A DNA stretch of 64,000 nt from Microbacterium endophyticum (GTDB lineage: Bacteria > Actinomycetota > Actinomycetes > Actinomycetales > Microbacteriaceae): positions 1,116,001 through 1,180,000 of the forward strand of contig NZ_CP049255.1 of the NCBI RefSeq assembly GCF_011047135.1, given 5' to 3'. The position numbers were made by a program, and so were the translations under genes. The notes beneath the pieces were generated by a model that worked only from the letters and a program-made list of their open reading frames with translations, was not told where the DNA came from and did no database searches. Positions within the stretch are counted from its first letter, which is position 1. Each line of letters opens with the position of its first letter. Of the stretch, positions 27,709 to 36,608 are shown one piece after another.

Positions 27709-28051
27709 ATGCCCTAGACCACCTGTCATATGTCGATTTCGCTCGATGGATTTGTTGCCGGCACTCATCAGAGCGTCGAGCATCCGCTCGGTGAGGGCCG
27801 GCATCGAGGTGCACACGTGGCACATCGGTGACGAGCGCTCCACTGCCGCTGACGGCATCGACATCGCGGGCGGCGCCGCAACGGTTCGACAGGTGCTCGC
27901 CGCCGGAGTTATCGACGAGCTCACGCTCGACATCACTCCGGTGCTTCTCGGGAGCGGCGAGCGAATCTTCGACGGAAATCTCAACTTTGAGTTTGAGCCC
28001 GTCGAAGTCCTCAGTTCGCCCTTGGCCACCCACATCAGGTAGCGCAGGTGA
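27709..28051 (+). pseudogene. Decayed RibD-C / dihydrofolate-reductase-like gene
   Basis: The remains of a dihydrofolate-reductase-family (RibD C-terminal domain) gene are recognisable. From ATG 27709 the frame reads MP-stop-TTC, then MSISLDGFVAGTHQSVEHPLGEG from ATG 27730. About one extra base near 27798 shifts it, and the next frame gives EVHTWHIGDE and then AGGAATVRQVLAAGVIDEL, ITPVLLGSGERIFDG and THIR before a TAG where family members usually have Tyr-Arg. Roughly 70-90 central residues are missing. So there are at least a nonsense codon at position 3, a frameshift, an internal deletion and a second late nonsense codon. It is not a functional enzyme. Confidence 0.82.
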
Positions 28052-28078
28052 CGCTGAGAAACAGAGGATGATGGGTGG

Positions 28079-28516
28079 ATGGCCGCTCCCCATCATCCCG
28101 GATTGCGAGTCACCGCGGAGCTGACGATTCCAGAACCGGAACTGTCCTGGCGCTTCTCTCGATCGTCGGGCCCGGGCGGGCAGGGTGTCAACACGACCGA
28201 CTCTCGCGCAGAACTCTTGTGGGATGCGGCGAGTTCACGTTCGCTAACAGAGTGCCAGCGCGAGCGAATCCTTGACCGGCTGAGTGCTCGCCTGGTCGGC
28301 GGCGTGCTGACCATTACGGCATCCGAGCACCGTGCACAGCTGCGCAATAGAGATGCCGCGCGCGCTCGGCTCGTGGCTGTTGTGGCCGAAGCGCTACAGC
28401 CGCCCGCTCCCAAGCGCCGACCGACCGCACCGAGCAGAGGTGCGAAGCAGCGCCGGGTGACGGCCAATCAGCGCCACACCGAAATCAAGCGGCTGCGCCG
28501 ACCGCCCACTGACTGA
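28079..28516 (+). CDS. arfB: Alternative ribosome-rescue factor, ArfB/YaeJ-like peptidyl-tRNA hydrolase
   Basis: The protein has 145 residues. It contains the class-I release-factor catalytic loop GPGGQGVNTTDSR (GGQ at about residues 33-35) but lacks the codon-recognition domains of RF1/RF2. The C-terminal tail is strongly basic (PKRRPTAPSRGAKQRR, then HTEIKRLRRP), as in ArfB, where it enters the empty mRNA channel of stalled ribosomes. It should release peptides from non-stop complexes. The start is ATG 28079 after AGAGGA. Confidence 0.93.
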   Translation: MAAPHHPGLRVTAELTIPEPELSWRFSRSSGPGGQGVNTTDSRAELLWDAASSRSLTECQRERILDRLSARLVGGVLTITASEHRAQLRNRDAARARLVAVVAEALQPPAPKRRPTAPSRGAKQRRVTANQRHTEIKRLRRPPTD

Positions 28517-28542
28517 CCCCGAGGATGCGGCAGGCCCGAACG

Positions 28543-28761
28543 CTAGTTTTTGCCGATCTGCGCCTCCAGCGCTGCAATGCGATGCTCGAGGTACTCGATG
28601 TAGTCGACGAAGTACGTCGCTTTGGCGTCGAGCCGATCAAGACGCGGACCCGTGATGCTCTGGTCGTAATGCCACGGCGACTTCAGCGGGTGAGCAGCAT
28701 CGATGGCATCAATCGAACCACGAAATGGGTGCGGGTTTTCAGGCTCATTCGTGCTCGTCAT
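28543..28761 (-). CDS. Small hypothetical protein with C-terminal helix
   Basis: The protein has 72 residues: a Pro/His-rich N-terminus (NEPENPHPFRG), then a likely amphipathic helix (LDRLDAKATYFVDYIEYLEHRIAALEAQIGKN) with leucine/isoleucine heptads suggesting a short coiled coil or dimer. No membrane segment is present. It lies alone between arfB (convergent) and the GNAT gene (divergent). Function unknown; the coding call rests on codon bias and the coherent helical pattern. Confidence 0.65.
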   Translation of the reverse strand: MTSTNEPENPHPFRGSIDAIDAAHPLKSPWHYDQSITGPRLDRLDAKATYFVDYIEYLEHRIAALEAQIGKN

Positions 28762-28819
28762 TCGCCCAGCCTAGGCTCTGCCTTTCAGGGCGGAGCTCAC
28801 TGCGTGAGAAAATGGCGAG

Positions 28820-29320
28820 GTGTCGAACCACCTCAGCTCCTTGCGGGTAAGGGCCTCTGATCTCAACCCTTCAGATGCGGCCACAGTTGGCGCGCTCATC
28901 GACGCGTACCTTCGACAGACCGAACGTGAAAAGGCGGAGCACGCACTCCGGGCCGCCTTCACGGAATCCATGGCGCTTCCGGCTGCGTATCAAGACGAAG
29001 TGAATGCCCCGGCGTCGACATTCCGTGATGCTGCCGTTTACCTCGCGGAGATTGATTCCACACCGGTAGGCATCGCCGTCGTTAAGCATGTCGACGACGC
29101 GACAGAAATCAAGCGCCTCTGGGCTCAGCCCGAGGCACGCGGACGCGGCGTGGGGTCAGCTTTGCTCGATACCATCACGTCGCACCACGGCGGCCCGATT
29201 CGCCTCACGGTGTGGGACTGGCGTGCGGATGCGATACGCATGTACCGGTCCCGCGGCTTCGCACTCGTCACCCCGTGGGATGAGCGACCACGGCTCGTGT
29301 GTATGGAGCGGATGCCTTAA
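28820..29320 (+). CDS. GNAT-family N-acetyltransferase
   Basis: The protein has 166 residues from GTG 28820. GNAT features run in order: beta strand AVYLAEIDSTPVGIAVVKHV, then IKRLWAQPEARGRGVGSALLDTI, which is motif A with the acetyl-CoA pyrophosphate loop (Q/RxxGxG/A), and the C-terminal YRSRGFALVTPW. It transfers an acetyl group from acetyl-CoA to an amine; the acceptor cannot be predicted. Single-gene unit. Confidence 0.92.
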   Translation: MSNHLSSLRVRASDLNPSDAATVGALIDAYLRQTEREKAEHALRAAFTESMALPAAYQDEVNAPASTFRDAAVYLAEIDSTPVGIAVVKHVDDATEIKRLWAQPEARGRGVGSALLDTITSHHGGPIRLTVWDWRADAIRMYRSRGFALVTPWDERPRLVCMERMP

Positions 29321-29390
29321 CCTCGCGCCGTACCGACCGTCACAGCTCGACATCACCGCGCTTAGTTACACGGCCGCAATGGGCACGCAA

Positions 29391-29396
29391 TAGGCT
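29391..29396 (+). promoter_or_regulatory. Predicted -10 for the gene at 29403 (leaderless)
   Basis: TAGGCT ends 6 nt before the GTG at 29403, and the intervening gcccc tract contains no ribosome-binding site. Confidence 0.45.
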
Positions 29397-29402
29397 GCCC
29401 CC

Positions 29403-29705
29403 GTGGAACCTTGGGTAGAAGACGCAGCCAAACAGATCGAGAAGCTTCTCGGCGACCCGATGGCTGACGCCGTGCGGGGCCGGGTTCAGGTGCTCTCAGT
29501 ATCAGAACGAGTCGGGCGGGCGGCGTACCAGGAGTGCCGCGTCGAAGTGCGTGCCGAAGCGCCCGGCATGGAACCAGCCACGGTGCAGACGACGGGTGTC
29601 TTCAACCGCGCGCACTGGCCGAAACCCGGAACGATCTACCCCGCCGCAATTGCGCCGCAGCATCCTTCATCGCTCGAGGTCAACTGGGAGTCGCCCCACG
29701 CCTAA
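29403..29705 (+). CDS. Hypothetical protein (100 aa)
   Basis: A small soluble protein from GTG 29403. An N-terminal amphipathic helix (EDAAKQIEKLLGDPM) is followed by beta-strand-like segments (GRVQVLSVSERV, AYQECRVEVRAEA, ATVQTTGVF) and a Trp/Pro-rich end. No signal peptide, cysteine motif or known domain is visible. Leaderless promoter predicted. I do not recognise the family; the codon use is ordinary for this genome. Confidence 0.65.
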   Translation: MEPWVEDAAKQIEKLLGDPMADAVRGRVQVLSVSERVGRAAYQECRVEVRAEAPGMEPATVQTTGVFNRAHWPKPGTIYPAAIAPQHPSSLEVNWESPHA

Positions 29706-29986
29706 CTGCCGCCGTATCAGGCTTCACTTTCTGAGCCGCAACGTGAAACCACTATCGCCTCCGCGACGAAGATCGCCGAATCTTGCAGCCTGAACGGGCG
29801 AAGAAGATCGGTGCCGACGGTGCGAGCGAGAAGGCTTTCAGCCACGCGATTTCACTTCTCGAGGAGTCAGCTACGGCAGACTACGCGCGGCCATGGTCCG
29901 GAAGCGTTGCGAATCGCAGCTCATCGATAGGGTGTATCGGTAAATTGAATTGCCCTGCGCCGCAGGAAACTTTGGGGAGTAAGACT
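29706..29986. other. Intergenic region, 281 nt, no gene seen
   Basis: The longest gap in the window. I see no conserved ORF, tRNA or clear terminator. It holds two near-repeats (GAAGATCG at about 29769 and again after AAGAA at about 29805) and CCTGCG-C-CGCAGG just upstream of the next gene's ribosome-binding site. TAGGGT near 29930 is a possible -10 for the downstream gene. An in-frame extension of that gene runs through part of the region, but lacks a convincing start. Confidence 0.4.
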
Positions 29987-30517
29987 ATGAACAGCGCGTT
30001 TAGCGAAGCAAACCTGATCATCGAGGCGAAGAAGATCCTGGGTGAGGACGCGGAAGTTCTCGCGGCAGGTAGGTTCAACCTTGCCAGCCTCGTCGGCGCT
30101 TCAATCGTCGGCAGCACGGGCGGCCTAGCAGCTGCCGACGTACTTGATCCCACGGGACTCAGCGACTCCAGTGGCGTCGGCGCAGCGATCGGCGCAATTG
30201 CGGGTCGGCATCTGGCGATGACAGCCGCCGCTGAAGAGAAAGGCGCTACGACGACTTTGCTCGTCGCCATCACGCCCGACACGATCCATGTGCTCAACGG
30301 CGACACCCACGGACGCCTCGAAGCAGAATTTGCGTCGTTTAATCGCGCCACCGTCGATCACAAGATCAAGAAGGTGGGGTTGATGCGCTACCTGACCCTT
30401 ACCGACAGAGACAGCGACGCTTCTATTGAACTCGTGGGTTCGGTCGCATGGATCGCGCAGAACGCGCAGGGCGACAAAGTCGTCTTCGACCTGCTCGCCG
30501 TCAATCATCACGACTAA
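29987..30517 (+). CDS. Hypothetical protein with Gly/Ala-rich hydrophobic segment
   Basis: The protein has 176 residues from ATG 29987 (GGGGAG at 7 nt). After a short helix (NLIIEAKKILGEDAEVLAAG) comes a Gly/Ala-rich stretch, residues about 30-80 (LVGASIVGSTGGLAA, GVGAAIGAIAGRHLAM). This is reminiscent of glycine-zipper or membrane-associated segments, though only moderately hydrophobic. The C-terminal half looks like a PH-like or DUF-type beta domain (TTLLVAITPDTIHVLNGD, VGLMRYLTLTDRDSD, KVVFDLLAVN). Not a family I can name. It converges with the helicase gene. Confidence 0.7.
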   Translation: MNSAFSEANLIIEAKKILGEDAEVLAAGRFNLASLVGASIVGSTGGLAAADVLDPTGLSDSSGVGAAIGAIAGRHLAMTAAAEEKGATTTLLVAITPDTIHVLNGDTHGRLEAEFASFNRATVDHKIKKVGLMRYLTLTDRDSDASIELVGSVAWIAQNAQGDKVVFDLLAVNHHD

Positions 30518-30535
30518 CGGCGAGCGCGGCGGAGA

Positions 30536-32335
30536 TTAGTCGCGGTGGCGAGGCTTGCGCGGCGGACGGTCGTCGCGCGAGTCGAACTCGCGATCTCCGC
30601 CGCGGCGCTTAGGCGCACCTGAATCGGGACGCATCTGAATCAGCTGACCCGAGATGCGGGTGCCAGCAAGCCGGTCGAGAACGCCCGCGGGCATATCTGC
30701 CGGAAGCTCGATGAGCGAAAACGCCGGGAAGATCTGAATCGCGCCGAAGTCGTCGCGCTGCAGTCCGCCTTCGTTCGCGAGCGCACCCACGATCTGGCGG
30801 GGCTCGACACGGTGACGCTTACCGACCGCGAGTCGGTAAGAGGCCATCGGCTTGCCGTTTCCACGACGCGGGCGCGACTCGCGGTCGCCGCGCTCGGGCC
30901 GGTCACGACGCTCGCCACGCGGGCTGCTCTCGCGATCGAAACGCTCTTCGCGGTCGCGCCTCGTGCGCTCGGCCTCGGGCTCAAGCAACAACGGCGACTC
31001 GCCCTGTGCAACGACGGCGAGGGCCGCCGCGACATCCGTTTCGGGCACATCGTGATTGCGCACGTAGTGAGCGATGATGTCGCGGAAGCCGTCGATACGC
31101 TCGTTTTGCTCGAGGGCTGCGGTGATGCGGTCATCGAACCGGGCAAGACGCGTGACGTTGACGTCGTCGACCGTGGGGAGGTGCATCTGCGTGATCGGCT
31201 GGCGGGTCGCTTTTTCGATACGCGCCAACAAGCCTCGCTCGCGCGGCGTGACGAAGCTAATCGCATCGCCCTTCCGACCGGCACGGCCGGTGCGGCCGAT
31301 ACGGTGCACGTAGGGCTCGCTGTCGGTGGGAATGTCGAAGTTGACCACGTGGCTGATGCGCTCGACGTCGAGGCCACGGGCCGCGACATCCGTTGCCACC
31401 AAAATGTCGAGCTTGCCCGACTTCAGCTGGTTGACCGTGCGCTCACGCTGCACCTGAGCGACATCACCGTTGATCGCTGCCGCCGAGTACCCGCGTGCGC
31501 GCAGCTTCTCGGCAAGTTCCTCGGTGACGTTCTTCGTGCGAACGAAGATGATCATGCCTTCGAAGTTTTCAACTTCGAGGATGCGGGTGAGGGCATCCAC
31601 CTTTTGGGCGTAAGAGACCAGCAGGTAACGCTGCGTGATGTTGTTGGAGGTCTGCGTCTTGGTCTTGACGGTGATCTCTTCGGGATTGTTGAGGTACTTC
31701 TGCGAGATGCGGCGGATCGCGGCTGGCATCGTCGCCGAGAACAGGGCAACCTGCTTCTCGGCCGGGGTGTCAGCGAGAATCGTCTCGACGTCTTCGGCGA
31801 AGCCCATCTTGAGCATCTCGTCGGCCTCGTCGAGCACGAGGAACTTCAGTTCGGAAAGGTCAAGCGTGCCCTTTTCGAGGTGATCCATGATGCGGCCGGG
31901 AGTACCGACGACAACGTGGACGCCACGACGAAGGGCCGACAGCTGAACGCCGTAGCCCTGTCCGCCGTAGACCGGAAGAATGTGGACGCCGTTAATGCGG
32001 CCGGCGTATTTTTCGAAAGCCTCACAAACCTGCAGGGCAAGTTCACGAGTCGGCGCAAGCACGAGAGCTTGCGGTTTCTTCTGCGAAACGTCGAGCTGAG
32101 CAAGAATCGGGAGCGCGAAAGCTGCGGTTTTACCCGTTCCGGTCTGCGCCATGCCGACGACATCGCGGCCGCCGAGAAGTGTGGGAATAGTAGCTGCCTG
32201 GATGGCAGAGGGGGTCTCGTAGCCGACGTCGCTCAGCGCCTTCAGCACCGCCCCGTCAAGGCCAAGGTCAGAGAAGGTGATCGCGGCGGGCTCTTCTGGG
32301 GCCGCACCGTCGGCGGAAACATCTGTGGAGGTCAC
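30536..32335 (-). CDS. deaD: DEAD-box ATP-dependent RNA helicase (DeaD/CsdA-like)
   Basis: The protein has 599 residues. All helicase motifs are present: Q motif (TPSAIQ), AQTGTGKT (63-70), PTRELA, TPGR, DEAD (169-172), SAT (200-202), and in the second RecA domain the HRIGRTGRAG motif VI. An Arg/Asp-rich linker (about 450-495) leads to a DbpA-type RNA-binding domain (HRVEPRQIVGALANEGG, FGAIQIFPAFSLIELPAD) and a basic tail. It unwinds RNA during ribosome assembly and mRNA turnover, especially in the cold. Monocistronic, convergent with the gene at 29987. Confidence 0.95.
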   Translation of the reverse strand: MTSTDVSADGAAPEEPAAITFSDLGLDGAVLKALSDVGYETPSAIQAATIPTLLGGRDVVGMAQTGTGKTAAFALPILAQLDVSQKKPQALVLAPTRELALQVCEAFEKYAGRINGVHILPVYGGQGYGVQLSALRRGVHVVVGTPGRIMDHLEKGTLDLSELKFLVLDEADEMLKMGFAEDVETILADTPAEKQVALFSATMPAAIRRISQKYLNNPEEITVKTKTQTSNNITQRYLLVSYAQKVDALTRILEVENFEGMIIFVRTKNVTEELAEKLRARGYSAAAINGDVAQVQRERTVNQLKSGKLDILVATDVAARGLDVERISHVVNFDIPTDSEPYVHRIGRTGRAGRKGDAISFVTPRERGLLARIEKATRQPITQMHLPTVDDVNVTRLARFDDRITAALEQNERIDGFRDIIAHYVRNHDVPETDVAAALAVVAQGESPLLLEPEAERTRRDREERFDRESSPRGERRDRPERGDRESRPRRGNGKPMASYRLAVGKRHRVEPRQIVGALANEGGLQRDDFGAIQIFPAFSLIELPADMPAGVLDRLAGTRISGQLIQMRPDSGAPKRRGGDREFDSRDDRPPRKPRHRD

Positions 32336-32371
32336 GCTTAAGGGTAGTCCCCCCAGTGCTGAGTATGCGCC

Positions 32372-32383
32372 CTGAGCGCTCAG
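32372..32383. repeat. 12-bp palindrome downstream of luxS
   Basis: CTGAGCGCTCAG, flanked by further GCTCAG/CTGAG copies on both sides (32359-32401), which could form alternative stems. It may act in termination of the met-luxS operon, but there is no U-tract, so the role is uncertain. Confidence 0.35.
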
Positions 32384-32398
32384 TTGAGCCGAATTAGC

Positions 32399-32872
32399 TC
32401 AGACGCCGACACGCGAAAAGGCATCATGACTGATGCCCTGGTCGAGCACGACCTTGGCCCACTCCCGAGCCGAATGCAGCGAATGATCGCGATAGTTGCC
32501 GCACTCGATCTCTGAAACACCCGGGATGTCGGCCTCGACAGCTTCTTCTGCGATGAACCGCAGGCTCTCCGTGAGACCAGCAACGACCGCTGGAATCTCG
32601 GGCTCGCCCCACATGAGAAGGTGAAAGCCGGTACGGCACCCGAAGGGCGAAATGTCGATGACGCCGTCGACGTGATCACGGAGGAGCCCCGCGAGCATGT
32701 GCTCAATCGTGTGGAGCCCGGCCGTGGGGATCTCCGCTTTGTTGGGCTGAACGAGACGCACGTCGAAGTTAGTGATCGTGCCGCCACCCGGCCCATGCTC
32801 CACTCCAATGCGCCGCACATACGGCGCAATAACCGCGGTATGGTCGAGGGTGAAGCTTTCGATTTCTGCCAT
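32399..32872 (-). CDS. luxS: S-ribosylhomocysteine lyase LuxS
   Basis: The protein has 157 residues, the normal LuxS length. The metal site is intact: His54 and His58 in HTIEH, with Cys124 in [10 protein letters not shown]. Catalytic Cys79 lies in [10 protein letters not shown]. It cleaves S-ribosylhomocysteine to homocysteine and DPD, the autoinducer-2 precursor, and recycles the methyl-cycle by-product. It ends a five-gene operon behind methionine importer genes and shares one base with the aminotransferase stop codon (TAATG). Here a metabolic role is at least as likely as signalling. Confidence 0.97.
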   Translation of the reverse strand: MAEIESFTLDHTAVIAPYVRRIGVEHGPGGGTITNFDVRLVQPNKAEIPTAGLHTIEHMLAGLLRDHVDGVIDISPFGCRTGFHLLMWGEPEIPAVVAGLTESLRFIAEEAVEADIPGVSEIECGNYRDHSLHSAREWAKVVLDQGISHDAFSRVGV

Positions 32873-34041
32873 TAGTTCCTCCTCGTGAACGCAGCAAGGC
32901 GCTCGATCAATTCTGTAAGCGTCGCTTCATCATCGACAAGTCCGATGCGGATGTATCCACGGCCGCTCGCGCCGAAGCCGTCGCCCGGCGCCACCGCGAC
33001 GCGCTGTTCATCACGAAGCCGCTGCGCAAACTGCACTGCGTCTTGAGCGCCAGGAAGCCGCACCCACACGAAGAAAGTACCGGCGGGCGCCGCTACATCC
33101 CACCCGAGCCTTTGGAGCCCTGCAATAACAAGGTCGCGGCGTCGCTCGTACACACTCACGAGATGGGCAACGCCCGACTGGTCTCCCTCAAGCGCCGCGG
33201 CGGCGGCGTCTTGGGTGGCACCGAACATCGTGCTGAACGCGTGCGCTTGGTACCGCTTCATCGCACTGATAATCGATGCGTTTCCCGCAGCGAATCCCAC
33301 GCGCCAACCCGCCATGCTGTACGTCTTCGACAGCGTTTGCAGTTCCACAGTCACATCGAGCTCCGTGTCGACCGTGAGCGCAGATAGCGGCGTGCGCCCA
33401 TCAAAACCGAGCGACGAGTATGCAAAGTCGTGCACGAAGGCAGCACCGGTGCGGCGCGAAAAGGCGAGAGCATCGTCGAACGCGGCACGCGACGCGAGCG
33501 CACCCGTGGGGTTGTTCGGATAGTTCAGAAAGAGAACTCGAGCGGCGTCGATTGCGGACAGCGAGTCGAAGTCGGGCTGAAAGTGAGGTTCGCGCAGGGG
33601 CAGAGTAACGGCATCCGCGTTCACCAGGGTCGCCGCCGAGCGATAGATGGGGTAGCCCGGGTCGGGCACAACGACGGCGCTGTGCGGATCGGCGAGAGAC
33701 CCGACCGCCGCAATGATCGCTTCATGCGCGCCATGGAATATAGCGACCTCGGTATCGGGGTCAACGGCGACGCCGTGGTCTTCGCGGTACCTGAACGCCA
33801 CAGCGTCTCGCAGTCTTTTGCGCCCCGCATACGACGGATAGCGGTGGTTCAGCGGCTCCGCAACGGCGCGCTGCATCGCAGCGACGATGTGTTCGGGGGT
33901 CGGAAGGTCAGGGTTTCCCTTGGAAACATCGATCACCCCGGGGCCATGAGCCTGTGCGAGCGCCGCGATCTGTAGATCCATGGCGCCCCAAAAGTTCGCC
34001 GGGAGCTCACGCACTCGGGCCGAAACGTCGAAGGTCACCAC
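32872..34041 (-). CDS. PLP-dependent class I/II aminotransferase of the methionine operon
   Basis: The protein has 389 residues and is a fold-type I aminotransferase: NNPTG (about 176-180), the internal aldimine lysine Lys239 in [15 protein letters not shown], and a C-terminal Arg motif ([10 protein letters not shown]). Its position between metI and luxS suggests methionine/2-oxo-acid transamination or a related sulfur step; a PatB-like C-S lyase is possible but less likely by sequence. Tandem GTG codons (34041, 34038) follow metI with a 3-nt gap, so coupling to metI is probable. Confidence 0.88.
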   Translation of the reverse strand: MVTFDVSARVRELPANFWGAMDLQIAALAQAHGPGVIDVSKGNPDLPTPEHIVAAMQRAVAEPLNHRYPSYAGRKRLRDAVAFRYREDHGVAVDPDTEVAIFHGAHEAIIAAVGSLADPHSAVVVPDPGYPIYRSAATLVNADAVTLPLREPHFQPDFDSLSAIDAARVLFLNYPNNPTGALASRAAFDDALAFSRRTGAAFVHDFAYSSLGFDGRTPLSALTVDTELDVTVELQTLSKTYSMAGWRVGFAAGNASIISAMKRYQAHAFSTMFGATQDAAAAALEGDQSGVAHLVSVYERRRDLVIAGLQRLGWDVAAPAGTFFVWVRLPGAQDAVQFAQRLRDEQRVAVAPGDGFGASGRGYIRIGLVDDEATLTELIERLAAFTRRN

Positions 34042-34044
34042 GAC

Positions 34045-34713
34045 TCAACGCCTCCGATACCGGCGGGCTATCGATGTACCGAGCATCTGAACACCCTGCA
34101 CCAAAATAATCAGCGTCACACAGGTGATGACCATCGCGAAGCCGTCGTAGCGCTGATATCCGTAAGAAAGCGCCAGGTCACCGATGCCACCGGCACCGAC
34201 AGTTCCTGCCATAGCAGTCGCGTCAACGAGCCCCACGGTCGCGATTGTGACGGCAAGAATCAAGGATGCTCGCGCTTCGGGGAGCAAGAATCGCCAGAAG
34301 ATCTGCATGGGAGAGGCCCCCATCGACCGTGCGGCCTCGATGACGCCCTGCGGAACTTCGAGAAGTGAGTTCTCAACGAGGCGTCCAATGTAGGGCGCGA
34401 TCATCACCGTCAGTGGCACGATCGCGGCCCACACGCCGATACTCGTGCCGACGAGCACCCGCGTGAACGGCAGGATGGCGACGAGCAGGATGATGAACGG
34501 GAGCGAGCGCACAAGATTGACGAGCGTGCCGAGAACGATACTGACGGCACGATTCGGCAGCACGCCGCCGGGCCGTGTGAGTGCAAGAACTGCACCGATC
34601 ACGATGCCGAGGAGAGAACCCAGCACGAGTGATACTCCCAGCATCTGCAGCGTTTCGCCCAGCGCCTTGAAGAAGATTTCGGGCGTGATGAGAGTCCATT
34701 TGCCATCGTTCAT
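34045..34713 (-). CDS. metI: Methionine ABC transporter permease MetI
   Basis: The protein has 222 residues with five predicted membrane helices of the MetI type. It carries the EAA-like coupling loop GVIEAARSMGASPMQIF and the family stretch MAGTVGAGGIGDLAL. It forms the translocation path for D/L-methionine together with MetN and MetQ. The ATG overlaps the metN stop (ATGA). Confidence 0.94.
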   Translation of the reverse strand: MNDGKWTLITPEIFFKALGETLQMLGVSLVLGSLLGIVIGAVLALTRPGGVLPNRAVSIVLGTLVNLVRSLPFIILLVAILPFTRVLVGTSIGVWAAIVPLTVMIAPYIGRLVENSLLEVPQGVIEAARSMGASPMQIFWRFLLPEARASLILAVTIATVGLVDATAMAGTVGAGGIGDLALSYGYQRYDGFAMVITCVTLIILVQGVQMLGTSIARRYRRR

Positions 34714-35741
34714 GCGACGACCTCTTCAAGCTGCACAACGCGCGCGGCGAGAAACTCCCGCGCGGCAGCCACCCGCTCGGGCGGCCCACCGACCTTCATG
34801 ATCATGTGCCCGACCGTGTGCTCTTGAATCTCGGTCATATCGGCGTGCAAGACGTTGACCGAAACACCGATGTCGGTGATGAGGTCCGAAATGAGTGGCT
34901 GCGTGACCTCGTCATCAACGAGACGCAGACGCCACAGCCCCTCGCCGCCGAGGTGGGCGACAACACGCTCCGGTACGCCCTGCGGAATCACTGTCGACAC
35001 GAAGTCCCGCGTGATCTGCGCCTGCGGATGGAGAAACGTCTCCAGCACTGTGCCCTGTTCAACGACTTCGCCGGCGGCCATCACCGCGACGTCATGAGCG
35101 AGGTCTTTGATCACATCGAGCTCGTGTGTAACGACAAGGATCGTCGTGCCGTATTCACGGTTGACACTTCTGAGAAGGTCGATGATCTGTGTCGTCGTCG
35201 TGGGATCGAGCGCACTCGTCGCTTCGTCGGAGAGCAGAATTCTCGGATTGCGGACGAGGGCACGCGCGATGCCGACGCGCTGTTTTTGTCCCCCAGAGAG
35301 CTCGCCCGCGTGCTTATCCCCCTTTTCACCAAGCCCAACAAAATCGAGCACCTCATTGGCGCGAGTCCGTGCGCGGGTGGCATTCACCCCATCGAGACGC
35401 AGCGGAAGTGCCACGTTGTCACGCACGCTCACCGTGTCGAGCAAATTGAACTGTTGAAAAATCATGCCGGTGCGTTTCTGCGCCTCACGGAGCGTTCGCC
35501 CGCTCAAAGCACCGACGTCGACACCATCAACGAGGACGCGACCGGTTGTGGGCTTCTCGAGTCCATTTACGAGTCGGATAAGTGTCGACTTGCCAGCGCC
35601 GCTGTAGCCGATGACACCGAAAATCGATCCGGGAGTGACCGTGAGATCAACGCCGCGAAGGGCCGCCGTTTCGGCAGCCCTTCCGGTGAACGTCTTCGAG
35701 ACCTGTTCGAAGACGATTCCGCCCGCTGTTGGCGAACTCAA
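34710..35741 (-). CDS. metN: Methionine ABC transporter ATP-binding protein MetN
   Basis: The protein has 343 residues. The ABC ATPase domain shows Walker A GYSGAGKST, signature LSGGQKQR, Walker B ILLSDEATSALD and the switch His in VVTHELD. A C-terminal NIL (ferredoxin-like) domain of about 75 residues follows; in MetN this domain binds methionine and causes trans-inhibition. The start is TTG 35741, overlapping the metQ stop codon as TTGA; there is no ATG or GTG nearby, which is unusual and suggests low, coupled initiation. Confidence 0.95.
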   Translation of the reverse strand: MSSPTAGGIVFEQVSKTFTGRAAETAALRGVDLTVTPGSIFGVIGYSGAGKSTLIRLVNGLEKPTTGRVLVDGVDVGALSGRTLREAQKRTGMIFQQFNLLDTVSVRDNVALPLRLDGVNATRARTRANEVLDFVGLGEKGDKHAGELSGGQKQRVGIARALVRNPRILLSDEATSALDPTTTTQIIDLLRSVNREYGTTILVVTHELDVIKDLAHDVAVMAAGEVVEQGTVLETFLHPQAQITRDFVSTVIPQGVPERVVAHLGGEGLWRLRLVDDEVTQPLISDLITDIGVSVNVLHADMTEIQEHTVGHMIMKVGGPPERVAAAREFLAARVVQLEEVVA

Positions 35742-36583
35742 TTGAACCAGGACGGCAGCTGGTAGCCGTCATACTGCGGGTTCGACTCGATGTACTCGAT
35801 GAACTCCGGCGACTCGTAGGCATCCTTGATCGCCAGAGCCCAGTCCGATTCGAGATCATCGGCGCGCACGGTGACGACGTTCGAAAACTCAATGGGTTGA
35901 TCTTCGACGGCGAGCGCGTCGTCGTAATCGAGTCCACCCGACACGATGAAGTTGCCCTGAATGGTCGCGTAGTCGACATCTTGAAGGGCGGGCACCTGCT
36001 GCGCGTTCTCGATCGGTGTGATGTTGAGGTTCTTCGGGTTCGAGGTGATGATCGACAGATCTGCGGTGTTCGGGTCGTCGACGTCTTCGAAATCGATCCA
36101 ACCGACATCACGCAACACCAGGAGGCCGCGGTAGAGGTTGGATGGCGAGTTCGGCACGGTGATGGTCGCCCCGTCCTTCACATCATCGAGCGACGTCGAC
36201 TTGCCGCCGAAGAGTGCCATCCGTGGCGTCGGAATCTGAACAAGCGCGGCGTTGTCGATTCCCTCTTGAGTGTTCACAAAGTCGAGGTAGACCGGGTGCT
36301 GCATGATGTTCGCGTCGATCTCGCCGTTGGCGACAGCGACGTTGATCACAATGCCGTCGGTGAAGTCCTGCGTGTCGACGGTGTAGCCCTCGTCTTCGAG
36401 GATTGGCAGGATGCCGCCCTCGAACATCTCCTGGTACGGCCCCGGGTTGAATCCGATGGTGATTTCGGTCTTCTCAGCGCCCGAGGCATCCGTGGTTTCG
36501 GCGTCGGCGCCGCTGCACGCCGTTGTTGCCAGAAGGAGTGCGGTGAACGTAGCCCCAATAAGGGCAGTACGCGTGACATTCAT
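35738..36583 (-). CDS. metQ: Methionine-binding lipoprotein MetQ
   Basis: The protein has 281 residues from ATG 36583 (AAAGAGG at 5 nt). A lipoprotein signal ends with Cys23 (TTACSG). The NLPA-family body has typical segments (ITIGFNPGPYQEMFEG, NGEIDANIMQHPVYLDF, LYRGLLVLRDVGWIDF, YATIQGNFIVSGG). It captures methionine for MetNI. First gene of the metQNI-aminotransferase-luxS operon. A long open extension upstream of the ATG is leader DNA, not coding. Its 158-nt leader contains a strong hairpin but no riboswitch class I recognise. Confidence 0.94.
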   Translation of the reverse strand: MNVTRTALIGATFTALLLATTACSGADAETTDASGAEKTEITIGFNPGPYQEMFEGGILPILEDEGYTVDTQDFTDGIVINVAVANGEIDANIMQHPVYLDFVNTQEGIDNAALVQIPTPRMALFGGKSTSLDDVKDGATITVPNSPSNLYRGLLVLRDVGWIDFEDVDDPNTADLSIITSNPKNLNITPIENAQQVPALQDVDYATIQGNFIVSGGLDYDDALAVEDQPIEFSNVVTVRADDLESDWALAIKDAYESPEFIEYIESNPQYDGYQLPSWFN

Positions 36584-36608
36584 GGGTGCCTCTTTCGCTG
36601 TGGAAGAC

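Noticed and set aside
27695-27715. tRNA-like T-arm (GGGGTTCGAGTATGCCC)
   Set aside because: The stem does not pair over five bases and no anticodon or acceptor arms are present; it lies in the start region of the decayed reductase gene.
30812-32341. 509-codon open frame on the plus strand opposite deaD
   Set aside because: It is the antisense shadow of a strongly supported helicase gene. High-GC third positions keep the opposite frame open; the peptide has no recognisable domain.
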